From Campylobacter coli LMG 9860 (GTDB lineage: Bacteria; Campylobacterota; Campylobacteria; Campylobacterales; Campylobacteraceae): 64,000 nt of DNA. This document shows, piece by piece, positions 27,504-37,036 of this stretch; position 1 is the first letter of the stretch; each line of letters begins with the position of its first letter. The stretch lies in contig NZ_AINS01000033.1 of NCBI RefSeq assembly GCF_000254135.1, positions 1 through 64,000 on the forward strand, in the 5' to 3' direction. The notes under the pieces were generated by a model. It searched no databases. It was not told the DNA's origin and saw only the letters and a program-made list of their open reading frames with translations. The translations under genes and the position numbers were made by a program.

Positions 27504-28419
27504 TAGAAACTTCTTTTTGATATTTATTTTAGGAATTTTTTATTATTTAACACAACCTTTAAAAAGCAATTCTGTTGTTTTTTTGCCTCAAGGTTCCATT
27601 GCTCAAATTATAACACATCTAAAACAAAATAAATATGAAATGAGCACGATTGATAAATATATCTTATTTTTCTTGGGTCATCCTCAATCAGGCTGGATAA
27701 ATATAGGCACAAAAGAACTCAATAGAATAGAATTTTTACACAAACTCACCATAGCTAAAGCAGCATTAGAAACCCTTACTCTCATCCCTGGAGAAACCAG
27801 TGTGATTTTTTTAGAGCAAGCTGCAAAACAATTAGAACTTGATAAAAACACGCTTTTAGCCGAATTTGAAAAACAAGCTACATATAAAGAAGGGGTTTTT
27901 CTTCCTGAAACTTACAAAATTCCAAAAGGAATCACAGAAGCACTTTTGGTTCAAGTTTTGCTCAAACATGCAGAAAATTCAAATAGAAAAACTTCGGAGA
28001 AAATTTTTGGCGAATACAATGCCAAAAAATGGCACCAATACATCATAACAGCATCAGTCATTCAAAAAGAAGCGGCTAATGAAAGCGAAATGCCTATAGT
28101 TGCAAGCGTTATTTATAACCGTATAAAAAAAGGTATGAAGCTCCAAATGGATGGAACCTTAAACTATGGATTTTATTCTCATACAAAAATCACTCCTCAA
28201 AGAATAAGAGAAGATAATAGCTCTTATAATACTTATAAATTTGAAGGTTTGCCTAAAGAAGCAGTTTGTAATGTCTCTTTATCCGCAATTCGTGCTGCTA
28301 TCTTTCCTGCAAAAACTGATTATTTATATTTTGTAAGAGATAAAACCACAGGGGCGCATATTTTTAGCACCAATCTCAATGATCATAATAAAGCCATTCA
28401 ATCACAAAAAAACAAATAA
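27418..28419 (+). CDS. mltG: endolytic murein transglycosylase MltG (YceG family)
   Basis: A 333-residue inner-membrane protein that cuts nascent glycan strands and ends chain growth. It has one transmembrane segment (residues about 24-45) and the YceG/LytG domain with VLFLPETYKIPKG-like and catalytic blocks: ASVIQKEAANESEMPIVASV (catalytic Glu near 219) and QMDGTLNYGF. The 27418 ATG keeps the whole membrane segment but overlaps the opposite gene's 5' end and has no clear Shine-Dalgarno; a TTG at 27517 is the alternative and would cut the anchor. Confidence 0.9.
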   Translation: MRIPFLRTKNTTEINTIKTSNAYTIFFFIRNFFLIFILGIFYYLTQPLKSNSVVFLPQGSIAQIITHLKQNKYEMSTIDKYILFFLGHPQSGWINIGTKELNRIEFLHKLTIAKAALETLTLIPGETSVIFLEQAAKQLELDKNTLLAEFEKQATYKEGVFLPETYKIPKGITEALLVQVLLKHAENSNRKTSEKIFGEYNAKKWHQYIITASVIQKEAANESEMPIVASVIYNRIKKGMKLQMDGTLNYGFYSHTKITPQRIREDNSSYNTYKFEGLPKEAVCNVSLSAIRAAIFPAKTDYLYFVRDKTTGAHIFSTNLNDHNKAIQSQKNK

Positions 28420-28444
28420 CTAAAATTGCAAAAATTTATGCAAG

Positions 28445-28462
28445 TTGGAACAGTATTTGCTT
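28445..28462 (+). promoter_or_regulatory. sigma-54 promoter of flgB-flgC-fliE-pbpB
   Basis: TTGGAACAGTATTTGCTT is a textbook Campylobacter RpoN -24/-12 element with ten bases between GG and GC. It lies 33 bases before the flgB ATG and would be activated by FlgR in the flagellar cascade. Confidence 0.88.
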
Positions 28463-28494
28463 GTTAATTTTTGAAATGATAAAAAGGATAAAAA

Positions 28495-28926
28495 ATGATT
28501 AACCCATTCAAATCAAAAGAACTTATCACAAGTGCTTTAGCGGGTAGAAATTTAAGAAATCAACTCATCAATGCAAACCTTGCAAATGTTGACACTCCTT
28601 TTTATAAAGCAAGAGATATTGAATTTGAAACTGCTTTAGTAAATCGTGCAAATGAAATCTTTAAAAAAAATGATAATAAAGAATTACAATTAGCAATAAC
28701 TGAAGAAGGACATCAAAAACCTTGGAAATTCCCAGATCCTAGCAAATCTACTATTTATCTAAGGGATGGACATTTAGCAAGAAATGATGCAAATACTGTG
28801 GATTTAGATGTTGAGACAACTGAAATGAGTAAAAATACAGTGATGATTACAGCTCTTGATGGGGTCTTAAGAAGACAAAGTAATATTTTTAGCTCTATAC
28901 TTGATGCAAGTTCTAAATTAAGTTAA
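28495..28926 (+). CDS. flgB: flagellar proximal rod protein FlgB
   Basis: A 143-residue rod subunit exported by the flagellar type III system. The rod-family N-terminal signature LRNQLINANLANVDTPFYKARDIEFE (residues about 21-46) and the C-terminal hydrophobic heptad helix are present. It follows the sigma-54 site, has AAAAAGGA before the ATG and leaves 9 bases before flgC. Confidence 0.96.
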   Translation: MINPFKSKELITSALAGRNLRNQLINANLANVDTPFYKARDIEFETALVNRANEIFKKNDNKELQLAITEEGHQKPWKFPDPSKSTIYLRDGHLARNDANTVDLDVETTEMSKNTVMITALDGVLRRQSNIFSSILDASSKLS

Positions 28927-28935
28927 AGGTAAATT

Positions 28936-29430
28936 ATGGCATACTTAAGTGATTTTGATATTAGCGGATATGGTTTAAGTGCGCAACGCTTTAGAATGAA
29001 TGTTATTAGCTCCAATATAGCTAATGCAAACACAACAAGAACAGCTGAAGGCGGACCTTATCGAAGACGCGAAGTGATCTTTAAAGCGACAGATTTTGAT
29101 AAGCTTTTAAACGAGCAAATTAATAAGGACAATAACTTTTTAAAATATGAAAATCCTTTAAATGATCCAAGCTCACCTGAAGAGGCAAAGCCTGCTATAC
29201 AAAGCGTTGTTGTAGATAAAGTCGTAAGAGATGATAAAGATTTTCGTATGAAATATGATCCTTCTCATCCTGATGCTAATGCGCAAGGCTATGTAGCATA
29301 TCCAAATGTAAATCCTGTCATCGAAATGGCAGATTTGATTGAAGCAACAAGAGCTTATCAAGCTAATGTTAGTGCTTTTACAAGTGCAAAAACCATAGCT
29401 CAAAGTGCGATTGATTTATTAAGAGGATAA
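28936..29430 (+). CDS. flgC: flagellar proximal rod protein FlgC
   Basis: A 164-residue rod subunit. It opens with the rod signature SGYGLSAQRFRMNVISSNIANANTTRT and ends with VIEMADLIEATRAYQANVSAFTSAKTIAQSAIDLL, the heptad-rich region shared by axial flagellar proteins. Six bases separate it from fliE. Confidence 0.97.
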   Translation: MAYLSDFDISGYGLSAQRFRMNVISSNIANANTTRTAEGGPYRRREVIFKATDFDKLLNEQINKDNNFLKYENPLNDPSSPEEAKPAIQSVVVDKVVRDDKDFRMKYDPSHPDANAQGYVAYPNVNPVIEMADLIEATRAYQANVSAFTSAKTIAQSAIDLLRG

Positions 29431-29436
29431 TAAAAT

Positions 29437-29736
29437 ATGAATAATATTAATGATTTAAGATTAAATAATAACATTTCAAATGCAAACAAAAGCCAAAATT
29501 CTAATGATAAAATCGGCGATGAATTTGCTAAAATGCTTAAAAACGAAATCGAAGATTTAGATAAAACTCAAAAAACTGCAGAAGCTGCGATGACAGATAT
29601 TGCAACAGGACAGGTAAAAGATTTACACCAAGCAGCTATTGCTATCACAAAAGCTGAAAGCAGTATGAAATTTATGCTAGAGGTTCGAAATAAAGCTATC
29701 AGCGCTTATAAAGAAATCACAAGAACACAAATTTAA
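29437..29736 (+). CDS. fliE: flagellar hook-basal body protein FliE
   Basis: A 99-residue adaptor that joins the MS ring (FliF) to the rod. The C-terminal DLHQAAIAITKAESSMKFMLEVRNKAISAYKEI is the conserved FliE block. The N-terminus is Asn-rich and hydrophilic. It lies between flgC and a cell-wall transpeptidase gene, with 5 bases after its stop. Confidence 0.96.
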   Translation: MNNINDLRLNNNISNANKSQNSNDKIGDEFAKMLKNEIEDLDKTQKTAEAAMTDIATGQVKDLHQAAIAITKAESSMKFMLEVRNKAISAYKEITRTQI

Positions 29737-29741
29737 GCTGT

Positions 29742-31547
29742 ATGCAAGAGCATAAGAAAAATCGTGTTTCAAAAGTCGCCTTTGCTTACTGCATGGCGCT
29801 TTTTTTTATGATCATTTTTCTTAGCTCTACCTTTTTTCTCACTTCAAAGCGCCATATCCCCAACACTGAAAAAGATCAATACTCTCTTGCCTTACGCGGA
29901 AATATCATCACTAAAGATAATTTTACTATCACAAGCTCAAGGCAAATTTATCGCGCAGAAATTGATTTAAGAAGTATCAATAAGGATAAATTTGATTTAT
30001 TTTTAAAGCTTTTTCAAATATATAGTGGAATTAGCGATGATGAAATTGCAGATATTAAAAAAAGAATTCAAAAACAGAAAAAACGATCCTATCATTTTAT
30101 CCTTTCTCAAAATTTAGATTCTAAACAAGCAAGCTATCTTAGAGATCTTGCAAAAAAGCTTTATATACAAGGATTTTTTAAAGCATTTACCAATAACCTA
30201 GGAAAGGTTGAAACAAGAGGTTTAAGCATTATCGAACATGAAGAAGATAGAATTTATATGTCTAAAGATGCTTTAACTCCAGCCATAGGTTATACTAAAA
30301 TGGTTTTAGATCCTCAAAGCGGAATTTTAAAAAATGTTGGAGTAAAAGGACTTGAAAAATACTATGACGACTGCTTAAGTCCACTCCAAAATGAAAAAAT
30401 TCAAGGCCTAAAAGATATAGGTGGAAATATAATCTTAAATTTAAACTCATTGCAGCAAAAAAAGATTGATGGCTGTCTTTTATATCTTAATATATCCTTA
30501 AAACTTCAAAAAAGTATTGAAAAAGCGATTGATGGAAGAAATGAAGATTTAAAAGCTAATGAAATCATAGTCGGAGTTATGGATAGTAAAACAGGTCAAA
30601 TTCTAGCTCTGGCAAGTTCTAGGCGTTATGATCCCCAAAATCGCGGTAAAGATTTATCTGTTTTAAATGCAAGCGCTATAGAGTATGGATATGAAGCAGG
30701 ATCGGTTATCAAGCCTTTTATTTTTACAACTGCTCTAAGACTTGGCAAACTCAAGACAGATGAAGTAATTAACACCTATGGTGGAGCTTATAAACTGGGG
30801 CGTTTCACTATTAGAGATGATCATAAAATGGATAAAATGACTATGGAAGAGGTGATTAGATATTCTTCTAATATAGGTATGATACAAATTGCGAAAAGAT
30901 TGAGTAATCTTGAAATCATTGCTGGACTTAAAATTTTTAAATTTGGCGAAAAAAGCGGAATTGACTTGCCTTACGAGCAAAAAGGAGAAATCCCTAATTC
31001 CAAGCGCTTAAGAGATATAGAAAAGTCGGTATTAAGCTATGGATATGGCTTAAAAACAACCTTTATACAACTACTTGCTGCTTATAATGTTTTTAATAAC
31101 AATGGAGTTTACATCACTCCGCATTTGGCTGAAAAATTCTATCAAGATGGACGCTTTGTAAGTCTTGAAGAGGATATCAAAAAAGAAGTTATTTTAACCC
31201 CGCAAGCAGCGCAAACCATGCAAAAAATTCTTATTGATGTTATAGAAAAAGGCACAGGAAAAAAAGCTATCACTCAAGGTATAATCGTAGGGGGTAAAAC
31301 AGGAACTGCGCGTATTGCAGAAAGACAAGGCTATACCTCCAATCGCTATAATGCTTCTTTTTTCGGTTTTGCCAACGATACAAAACATAACTATACCATA
31401 GGGGTTTTAGTAAGAAACCCTACCAAGCCTTATAGTTACTATGCTGCTCAAAGTGCTTTGCCTATGTTTAAAGATGTTGTAGATATTTTAATCAATGAAG
31501 ATTTTCTAACCCCTATCATCACAGAAAATAATCAAACTCTTAATTAA
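29742..31547 (+). CDS. pbpB: class B penicillin-binding protein (FtsI/PBP2B-type transpeptidase)
   Basis: A 601-residue inner-membrane protein: one transmembrane anchor (about residues 12-34), a non-penicillin-binding dimerisation domain (SLALRGNIITKDN), and a transpeptidase domain with active-site Ser321 in SVIK (321-324), SSN (375-377) and KTG in GGKTGTAR near residue 516. It cross-links peptidoglycan at the septum. It is the fourth gene of the flgBC-fliE unit, 5 bases after the fliE stop and with no clear Shine-Dalgarno, so it appears to be translated from the flagellar transcript. The stop overlaps the convergent gene by 8 bases. Confidence 0.93.
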   Translation: MQEHKKNRVSKVAFAYCMALFFMIIFLSSTFFLTSKRHIPNTEKDQYSLALRGNIITKDNFTITSSRQIYRAEIDLRSINKDKFDLFLKLFQIYSGISDDEIADIKKRIQKQKKRSYHFILSQNLDSKQASYLRDLAKKLYIQGFFKAFTNNLGKVETRGLSIIEHEEDRIYMSKDALTPAIGYTKMVLDPQSGILKNVGVKGLEKYYDDCLSPLQNEKIQGLKDIGGNIILNLNSLQQKKIDGCLLYLNISLKLQKSIEKAIDGRNEDLKANEIIVGVMDSKTGQILALASSRRYDPQNRGKDLSVLNASAIEYGYEAGSVIKPFIFTTALRLGKLKTDEVINTYGGAYKLGRFTIRDDHKMDKMTMEEVIRYSSNIGMIQIAKRLSNLEIIAGLKIFKFGEKSGIDLPYEQKGEIPNSKRLRDIEKSVLSYGYGLKTTFIQLLAAYNVFNNNGVYITPHLAEKFYQDGRFVSLEEDIKKEVILTPQAAQTMQKILIDVIEKGTGKKAITQGIIVGGKTGTARIAERQGYTSNRYNASFFGFANDTKHNYTIGVLVRNPTKPYSYYAAQSALPMFKDVVDILINEDFLTPIITENNQTLN

Positions 31548-33348
31548 TATCATCCCAAAGCACCTTTTCTCTTGCGAAAATGATTTCAACGGCATCTATA
31601 AGATCTTTAGCAATCTTAGCAATAAAACTTGTATCATTAATTATAGATATACCCTCTGCGGTAGTGATTTTTCTAACTAAAATAAGATGTTCGACATTAT
31701 TAAGAATTAAACCATCAATTTCTTTTAGAATTTCCTTGCCTTTTTGAAGATTTTTAATAATCAAATACACTTTTTCATCGTCCACGCTTCTAAGCTCTTG
31801 AATACTTCTTAGCAATTCTCCCAAATTAGATCTTATTTTATTGTATTCTAAGGCCAAATCTTTATTACCGCAATTAGAGTATTTTTTGATATTTTCTTGA
31901 ACTAATTTTAAATTTTTAGTTGCCTCTGTAAGATTTTTAGCAGCGATTTTAAAAGTAAAAATTCTGTGATTTTTAAGTTCATCATCTATGTGAATTTGCG
32001 CTTTGGTTGAAAAGTCAATGATAGCTTCAAAAAGCACTTTGATTCTAGTTTGATACAAATAATCCAAATCCACATTTTTACTAAACCATTTTTTATTTTG
32101 CAAAATTTCTTCAAAGCTTTTATTGCTTTGTATATCTTTACGACTCAACCCTATAGCATGAGCGATAATCGCATACGCATTATCATAAAGATGTTCGCTT
32201 TCTTTTCGCAAAGCTTCGATAGCTGTATCACTAAATTTCAATAAACTAGGTTCAAGATATAAGGGTCGATCTTTATTTTTATCTTTAGGTGCTTTAACGA
32301 TTTTGTTTAAAAAATTTACCAATTGTGGGATAAACAATACAAAGATAAATATTCCTAAAAGATTAAACAAAGTATGAAATAAGGCCATTTTTAAAGCTAA
32401 ATTTTCTATATTTAAAATTTTTGCCATCCCATTTAAAAAATCAATAAAATAAGGAAAAATAAGTATGATTATAATTGCAATAGTAAAATTAAAAATACAA
32501 TTTGCAAAAGCAAGCTTTTTGCCCTCAACATTAGTACTTAAAGAAGCTAGCACAGCTGTTACCACACCTCCTACACTCGTACCCAAAGTCGCTGCTAAAG
32601 AATTTTCAAAACTGATTTGCCCTGTCAATAGTGCTGCGACTATAATGGCTATTGTTGCTGTGCTTGATTGAATAATACCTGTAAGCAAAGCCCCAAGACC
32701 TACAAAAATCAACACTCCCTTAAAACCTGTAAAATCAAAATAAGACAAATCTATAGCATCTTGAAATTCATTAAAACCATTTTTTATATAATCCACTCCT
32801 AAGAAGAAAAAACCTATACCTATAAAAATATTTCCAAAACTTTTAATCATATTATCTTTTTGAAAGAAAAACAAAACTCCAATTACGAGCAAAGGTATAG
32901 CCAAGATAGAAATATTAACTCTTGTAAGCCAAACAATCAACCATGAACTTGCAGTATTTCCCAAATTTGCACCAAAAATAATACCCACACCAGCAACTAA
33001 AGATATTAGTCCTGCGCTCAAAAAAGAAAGAGAGATAATCGAAACTAAAGTTGAAGATTGCATGATAAGAGTGCTAATAGCACCAAAAAGTATGCTTTTA
33101 AGTTTTGTATTTGTCGAGTGAGTAAGAATTTTTTCAAGCAAGCCGCCACTAAAAGATTTAAATCCTAGGCTTAAATTGGTCATTCCTATAAGTAAAATTG
33201 CAACTCCAGCCAATAAATTAGCCAATTCACTAAATCGAATTAAAGCAAAGATTAAAACCAAAGTAAAAATACCCCAAAAAGTCATCTTGAGATATTTTAA
33301 AAAGTTTTTGCGTTCTTGCACCTTAGCCTCTAAGCTTTTCAAATTCAT
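31540..33348 (-). CDS. Na+/phosphate cotransporter family protein, intact
   Basis: A 602-residue NptA/PhoU-fusion type transporter. About nine hydrophobic helices cover residues about 15-350, with the repeated QSST motifs of the family (LIMQSSTLVSIISLS near 109 and GIIQSSTATIAIIVAALLTG near 230). The soluble C-terminal part (about 380-602) is a PhoU-like helical bundle. It would bring in phosphate with Na+. From memory this gene is interrupted in NCTC 11168; here the frame is continuous. It overlaps the upstream gene by 26 bases and pbpB by 8. Confidence 0.9.
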   Translation of the reverse strand: MNLKSLEAKVQERKNFLKYLKMTFWGIFTLVLIFALIRFSELANLLAGVAILLIGMTNLSLGFKSFSGGLLEKILTHSTNTKLKSILFGAISTLIMQSSTLVSIISLSFLSAGLISLVAGVGIIFGANLGNTASSWLIVWLTRVNISILAIPLLVIGVLFFFQKDNMIKSFGNIFIGIGFFFLGVDYIKNGFNEFQDAIDLSYFDFTGFKGVLIFVGLGALLTGIIQSSTATIAIIVAALLTGQISFENSLAATLGTSVGGVVTAVLASLSTNVEGKKLAFANCIFNFTIAIIIILIFPYFIDFLNGMAKILNIENLALKMALFHTLFNLLGIFIFVLFIPQLVNFLNKIVKAPKDKNKDRPLYLEPSLLKFSDTAIEALRKESEHLYDNAYAIIAHAIGLSRKDIQSNKSFEEILQNKKWFSKNVDLDYLYQTRIKVLFEAIIDFSTKAQIHIDDELKNHRIFTFKIAAKNLTEATKNLKLVQENIKKYSNCGNKDLALEYNKIRSNLGELLRSIQELRSVDDEKVYLIIKNLQKGKEILKEIDGLILNNVEHLILVRKITTAEGISIINDTSFIAKIAKDLIDAVEIIFAREKVLWDDIN

Positions 33349-33757
33349 TCATCAAATTTTCTCTTAAATTTTCAGCCTCTTCTTCGCCATTTTCCAAATA
33401 TTCAAGCAATAATTTTTCAAGCTCTTTTAAAAAATCAAAAAGCTCACTTTGCCATACACTATCGCTTTTATTGCTTAAATTCATTGTTTGTATGAAGGTA
33501 AGCTCTCTGCTTAAATCCCCTAATTTTTCCAATAATTCATCTTTTTTATCTTGATCTTTTAAGGTAAAACTATTATTTTGAACCCCATCCTTAAATTCTC
33601 TAATTCTTTCATCGATAATATCACAAAATTTGGGATAAATATCTGATTTTATAGGCTCAAGCAAGGCCTTTTCATCTATATTTAAAGTAAGTTTTTTAAG
33701 TGCAAAATAAAGGAGTAAAAAAGATAACGCTGCTATCAACAAATAAAGTCCTATCAT
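33323..33757 (-). CDS. conserved hypothetical, N-terminal membrane segment plus coiled coil
   Basis: A 144-residue protein with one N-terminal hydrophobic segment (LYLLIAALSFLLLYFALK, residues 4-21) and a long, acidic, Leu-rich helical remainder. No family domain is recognised. It is translationally coupled to the rhodanese-like gene upstream (4-base overlap) and overlaps the Na/Pi transporter start by 26 bases. It lies at the Cj0520 position of the reference genome (from memory). Confidence 0.72.
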   Translation of the reverse strand: MIGLYLLIAALSFLLLYFALKKLTLNIDEKALLEPIKSDIYPKFCDIIDERIREFKDGVQNNSFTLKDQDKKDELLEKLGDLSRELTFIQTMNLSNKSDSVWQSELFDFLKELEKLLLEYLENGEEEAENLRENLMNEFEKLRG

Positions 33758-34074
33758 ATCAAGCCTTTTAATGCCAACATCCCACCATCTAAATTTACAC
33801 TTTCTAAACCGAGTTCATTTTTAATAAAATTTGCAGCCATCATACTTCTATGACCTCCACGACAAATAAAAGCAAGTTTTTTATTTTCATTTCTTCTCGC
33901 TTGAAATTCTTCTAAAAAATTAGCATTTAAAAGCCCATGATTATCATACAAAGCTACACATTCAGCATGAGGTAAAACACCCTCCTCCCATTCAGCTGGA
34001 GTGCGAACATCAAAAATTTGATATTCGCTTAAATCCTGCTTCATCCAAACACTTGCTGGGAGATTTGTAATCAT
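33754..34074 (-). CDS. single-domain rhodanese-like protein
   Basis: A 106-residue single-domain rhodanese. The active-site loop is CRGGHR with Cys71, which carries the persulfide in sulfur transfer. The opening block [20 protein letters not shown] is typical. The sulfur acceptor is not evident. It starts 4 bases inside the htpG stop region. Confidence 0.88.
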   Translation of the reverse strand: MITNLPASVWMKQDLSEYQIFDVRTPAEWEEGVLPHAECVALYDNHGLLNANFLEEFQARRNENKKLAFICRGGHRSMMAANFIKNELGLESVNLDGGMLALKGLI

Positions 34075-35900
34075 GAGAAAGCCTTAGTGATGATTTTTGT
34101 AAGGCTTGCATTAAATTCAGCCGGATTATCCACACCCATACCTTCGCTAAGTTTTGCCATATTTAAAACTAAGGTTGCTATATCAGCACTAAAAGTTTCA
34201 TTATTTTTAAGACCTGTAAAAATGGCGTGTTTTGGATTGATTTCTAAAATAGGTTTAAAGTTTTGTTCTTGTCCCATTTGTTTTAAAAGCTGCTGCATTG
34301 CAAAATCAGGCTTATTTTTATCATAAACAATACAACTTGGACTATCTTTTAAACGACTTGTAAGTCTCACATCTTCAACTTGATCCTTTAAAAGCTCTTT
34401 AAATTTAGCCACCAATGGAGCAAATTCATTTTTTTCCTCATCGCTTAATTCATTTTTATCTTCAACTTGATTAATGGCTATAAATTTCAAGCCTTCATAT
34501 TCTCCAAGCATAGGAGTAACCAAAGAATCAATCTCATCATCCATAAGTAATACTTCTATATTTTTTTGCTTATATTCTTCAAGTAAAGGTGAATTTCTAA
34601 GCAAGCTTTCATTGTTTCCAGCGATATAGAAAATTTCTTTTTGCTCGCCTTGTATATCATTTTTATATTCTTCTAAAGAGCGCAAACTTTCACCCTTAGT
34701 GCTTTTATAAAGCATGAGTTTTAAAAGACTGTCTTTTTCGCCACCAAAACCATAAAGTCCCTCTTTTAACACTTTGCCAAAATTCTTAAAAAAGCTTAAA
34801 TATTTTTCTTTATCTTTATTTTTAAGTTTTTCAAGCTCGCTAAGTATTTTTTTAACGCTGGCTTCTTTTACGCCTTTTAAAATTTGATTTTCTTGTAAAA
34901 TTTCACGGCTTACATTAAGTGGTAAATCCTCTACATCAATAATCCCGCGCACAAAACGCAAATAAGTCGGTAAAAGCTCCTTATCATCATCGCTGATAAA
35001 TACGCGTTTTACATAAAGTTTTAATCCGCTTTGATAATCCACACGATAAAGATCAAAAGGTGCATTTTGCGGAATAAAAAATAAAGAATTGTATTCTAAT
35101 TTTCCCTCACTCTTAGTATGAAGATAAAGCAAAGGCTTGTTAGAATCGTGAAAATTTTGCTCATAAAATCTTTCATAATCCTCTGCCTTAAGGCTTGATT
35201 TTTGCATTCTCCACAAGGCATTAGCTTTATTAATTTGAGAAATTTTAAGCTCGGTTTTTCCTTCTTCCTCGCCCTCTTTAGCAGGGATAAATTCCTCTTT
35301 TTCCATAAAAATTGGAAATTGGATATGATTTGAATATTTTTCTATAATACTTTCGATTTTATAAGAATTTGCAAATTCATCATCTTTTAAATATAAAGTA
35401 ATACTTGTCCCTTGCTCTTCTTTAGTCGCATCTTCAATCTCATAGCCATTTGCATCAGAAATCCAAAGATAAGCTTTATCATCTAAAGCTTTTTTGCTTA
35501 AAACTTCGATTTTACTAGCCACCATAAATGCAGAATAAAAACCTACACCAAATTGTCCTATAAGTTGAGAATCTTTTTTTGCATCACCACTTAAATTCTC
35601 TAAAAAACTTTTTGTACCACTTTTTGCTATGGTTCCAAGATTGTTAATAAGATCATCTTTATCCATACCTATACCATTATCGCTAATAGTAAGGGTTTTC
35701 TTATCTTTATCGATTTTAATATCTATTCTAGGTTCAAATTTTAAACTTTTATATTTATCATCACTCACGCTTAAAAAATTAAGTTTATCTAAAGCATCAC
35801 TTGAATTTGATACAAGTTCTCTTAAAAATATTTCCTTGTTTGAGTATAAGGAATGAATCATCAATTGTAAAAGTTGATTTACTTCAGTTTGAAACTGCAT
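34071..35900 (-). CDS. htpG: chaperone HtpG (Hsp90 family)
   Basis: A 609-residue ATP-dependent chaperone. The N-terminal GHKL nucleotide domain has [38 protein letters not shown] and [13 protein letters not shown]; the middle domain includes [19 protein letters not shown]; the C-terminal dimer domain follows. First gene of a four-gene operon with a rhodanese, a hypothetical and a Na/Pi transporter. Length and motifs are normal. Confidence 0.97.
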   Translation of the reverse strand: MQFQTEVNQLLQLMIHSLYSNKEIFLRELVSNSSDALDKLNFLSVSDDKYKSLKFEPRIDIKIDKDKKTLTISDNGIGMDKDDLINNLGTIAKSGTKSFLENLSGDAKKDSQLIGQFGVGFYSAFMVASKIEVLSKKALDDKAYLWISDANGYEIEDATKEEQGTSITLYLKDDEFANSYKIESIIEKYSNHIQFPIFMEKEEFIPAKEGEEEGKTELKISQINKANALWRMQKSSLKAEDYERFYEQNFHDSNKPLLYLHTKSEGKLEYNSLFFIPQNAPFDLYRVDYQSGLKLYVKRVFISDDDKELLPTYLRFVRGIIDVEDLPLNVSREILQENQILKGVKEASVKKILSELEKLKNKDKEKYLSFFKNFGKVLKEGLYGFGGEKDSLLKLMLYKSTKGESLRSLEEYKNDIQGEQKEIFYIAGNNESLLRNSPLLEEYKQKNIEVLLMDDEIDSLVTPMLGEYEGLKFIAINQVEDKNELSDEEKNEFAPLVAKFKELLKDQVEDVRLTSRLKDSPSCIVYDKNKPDFAMQQLLKQMGQEQNFKPILEINPKHAIFTGLKNNETFSADIATLVLNMAKLSEGMGVDNPAEFNASLTKIITKAFS

Positions 35901-35972
35901 TTTTTCTCCTTTATAAATTTTGAAACAGATATTTTAGCAAAAAATACAAATTCTAAGGTAAATTTCAAGAGC

Positions 35973-36341
35973 TTACTTAAAAATTATAAAACCAAGCCAA
36001 ACTGCTATCAGGCAAAGGATTATATTTAATAAAATATTTAAAGAAAAATTAAAATAATTTCCACTTTGTAAAAGCAGTAAATTTTCATAAGAAAATGTAG
36101 AAAAAGTTGTAAAAGCTCCTAAAAATCCTGTACTTATAAAGCTTTTGAGCGCAGGAGATAAACCCTTATGATGTGCATAAGAAAACAAAAGCCCCATCAT
36201 AAAAGATCCTAAGACATTAACAAAAAGAGTACCAAAGCTTATAGAATGGGGTAAAATTTTATTTATCAAATTGATAGAAAGCATTCTTAAAACCGCCCCT
36301 ATAAAACCCCCAAGACCAACAACTAAAATGGTATTTAGCAA
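35973..36341 (-). CDS. crcB: fluoride exporter CrcB (Fluc)
   Basis: A 122-residue four-helix membrane protein that dimerises to form a fluoride channel. Conserved GGFIGAVLRM (residues 11-20), the Asn/Gly block FVNVLGSFMMG and TGFLGAFTTFSTFSYE (Phe and Thr of the permeation path) are present. It overlaps plsC by 7 bases. It is internal to the operon, so no separate fluoride riboswitch is expected or seen. Confidence 0.95.
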   Translation of the reverse strand: MLNTILVVGLGGFIGAVLRMLSINLINKILPHSISFGTLFVNVLGSFMMGLLFSYAHHKGLSPALKSFISTGFLGAFTTFSTFSYENLLLLQSGNYFNFSLNILLNIILCLIAVWLGFIIFK

Positions 36342-37036
36342 AGCTTAGCTCTTTCTTGATCTAGTAATTCTTGCATTTTTTTTCTAGTATTTTCAAGCCA
36401 TTTTTCATCACTCGTATCCACTAAATCCATGCAAATGATTTTCAATACTCCAGAACTAGCACTAAAACTTTTAGTGTCTAAAATTTTCGCAGAATCAACA
36501 ATCAAAATAGGCTGCACTTTTAAATCAAGCTTTTCACTTAAAATTTTAGCACCACTTTGAAATTTAAGCAATTTTTCATTCCTAGAACGCGTTCCTTCAG
36601 GAAAAATCGCCAAAACTCTATCTTCACTAAGCCTTTGTTTAGCTTCTTTTAAAACACGCACCAAATCGCGTGGATTTTTTCTATCTATGCAAAGAAGTTT
36701 AGGTTTTTTAATGGCAATTTTAAAAAGAGGAATTTCGCCTAATTCTTTTTTGGCAATCCAACATAAATTTTTAGGATACAAATCCTCTAAAGCTATGATA
36801 TCTAAGGTACTTTGATGATTCATTAAAATCATATTTGCTTTAAGATCAAATTCCCCTATGACTTCATATTTGTAAAAAAGAATATTTTTTTGAAATCTAG
36901 CCCAAGATTTTCGAAGTTTCCAAAGCGTATCTTGAGATTTGATAAAACAAAAACATAGCACAACAAAAGCTACGCTTATAATAAAAAAGAACCAAAAATA
37001 TAAAGCTTTAATTTTTTTGTAAATCACTACTTTCAA
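36335..37036 (-). CDS. plsC: 1-acyl-sn-glycerol-3-phosphate acyltransferase
   Basis: A 233-residue membrane-bound enzyme that adds the second fatty acid of phosphatidic acid. Catalytic block I reads NHQSTLD (HxxxxD variant, near residue 68), block III is FPEGTRSRNEKLLKFQSGA (near 145). One N-terminal hydrophobic segment covers residues about 12-33. The start is a TTG (37036) overlapping the previous gene by 29 bases; a GTG three codons later (37027) is equally possible. No strong Shine-Dalgarno decides it. Confidence 0.93.
   Translation of the reverse strand: MKVVIYKKIKALYFWFFFIISVAFVVLCFCFIKSQDTLWKLRKSWARFQKNILFYKYEVIGEFDLKANMILMNHQSTLDIIALEDLYPKNLCWIAKKELGEIPLFKIAIKKPKLLCIDRKNPRDLVRVLKEAKQRLSEDRVLAIFPEGTRSRNEKLLKFQSGAKILSEKLDLKVQPILIVDSAKILDTKSFSASSGVLKIICMDLVDTSDEKWLENTRKKMQELLDQERAKLC

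Noticed and set aside
35901-36341. Fluoride riboswitch upstream of crcB
   Set aside because: crcB begins inside plsC, leaving no leader, and no crcB-motif RNA is visible.
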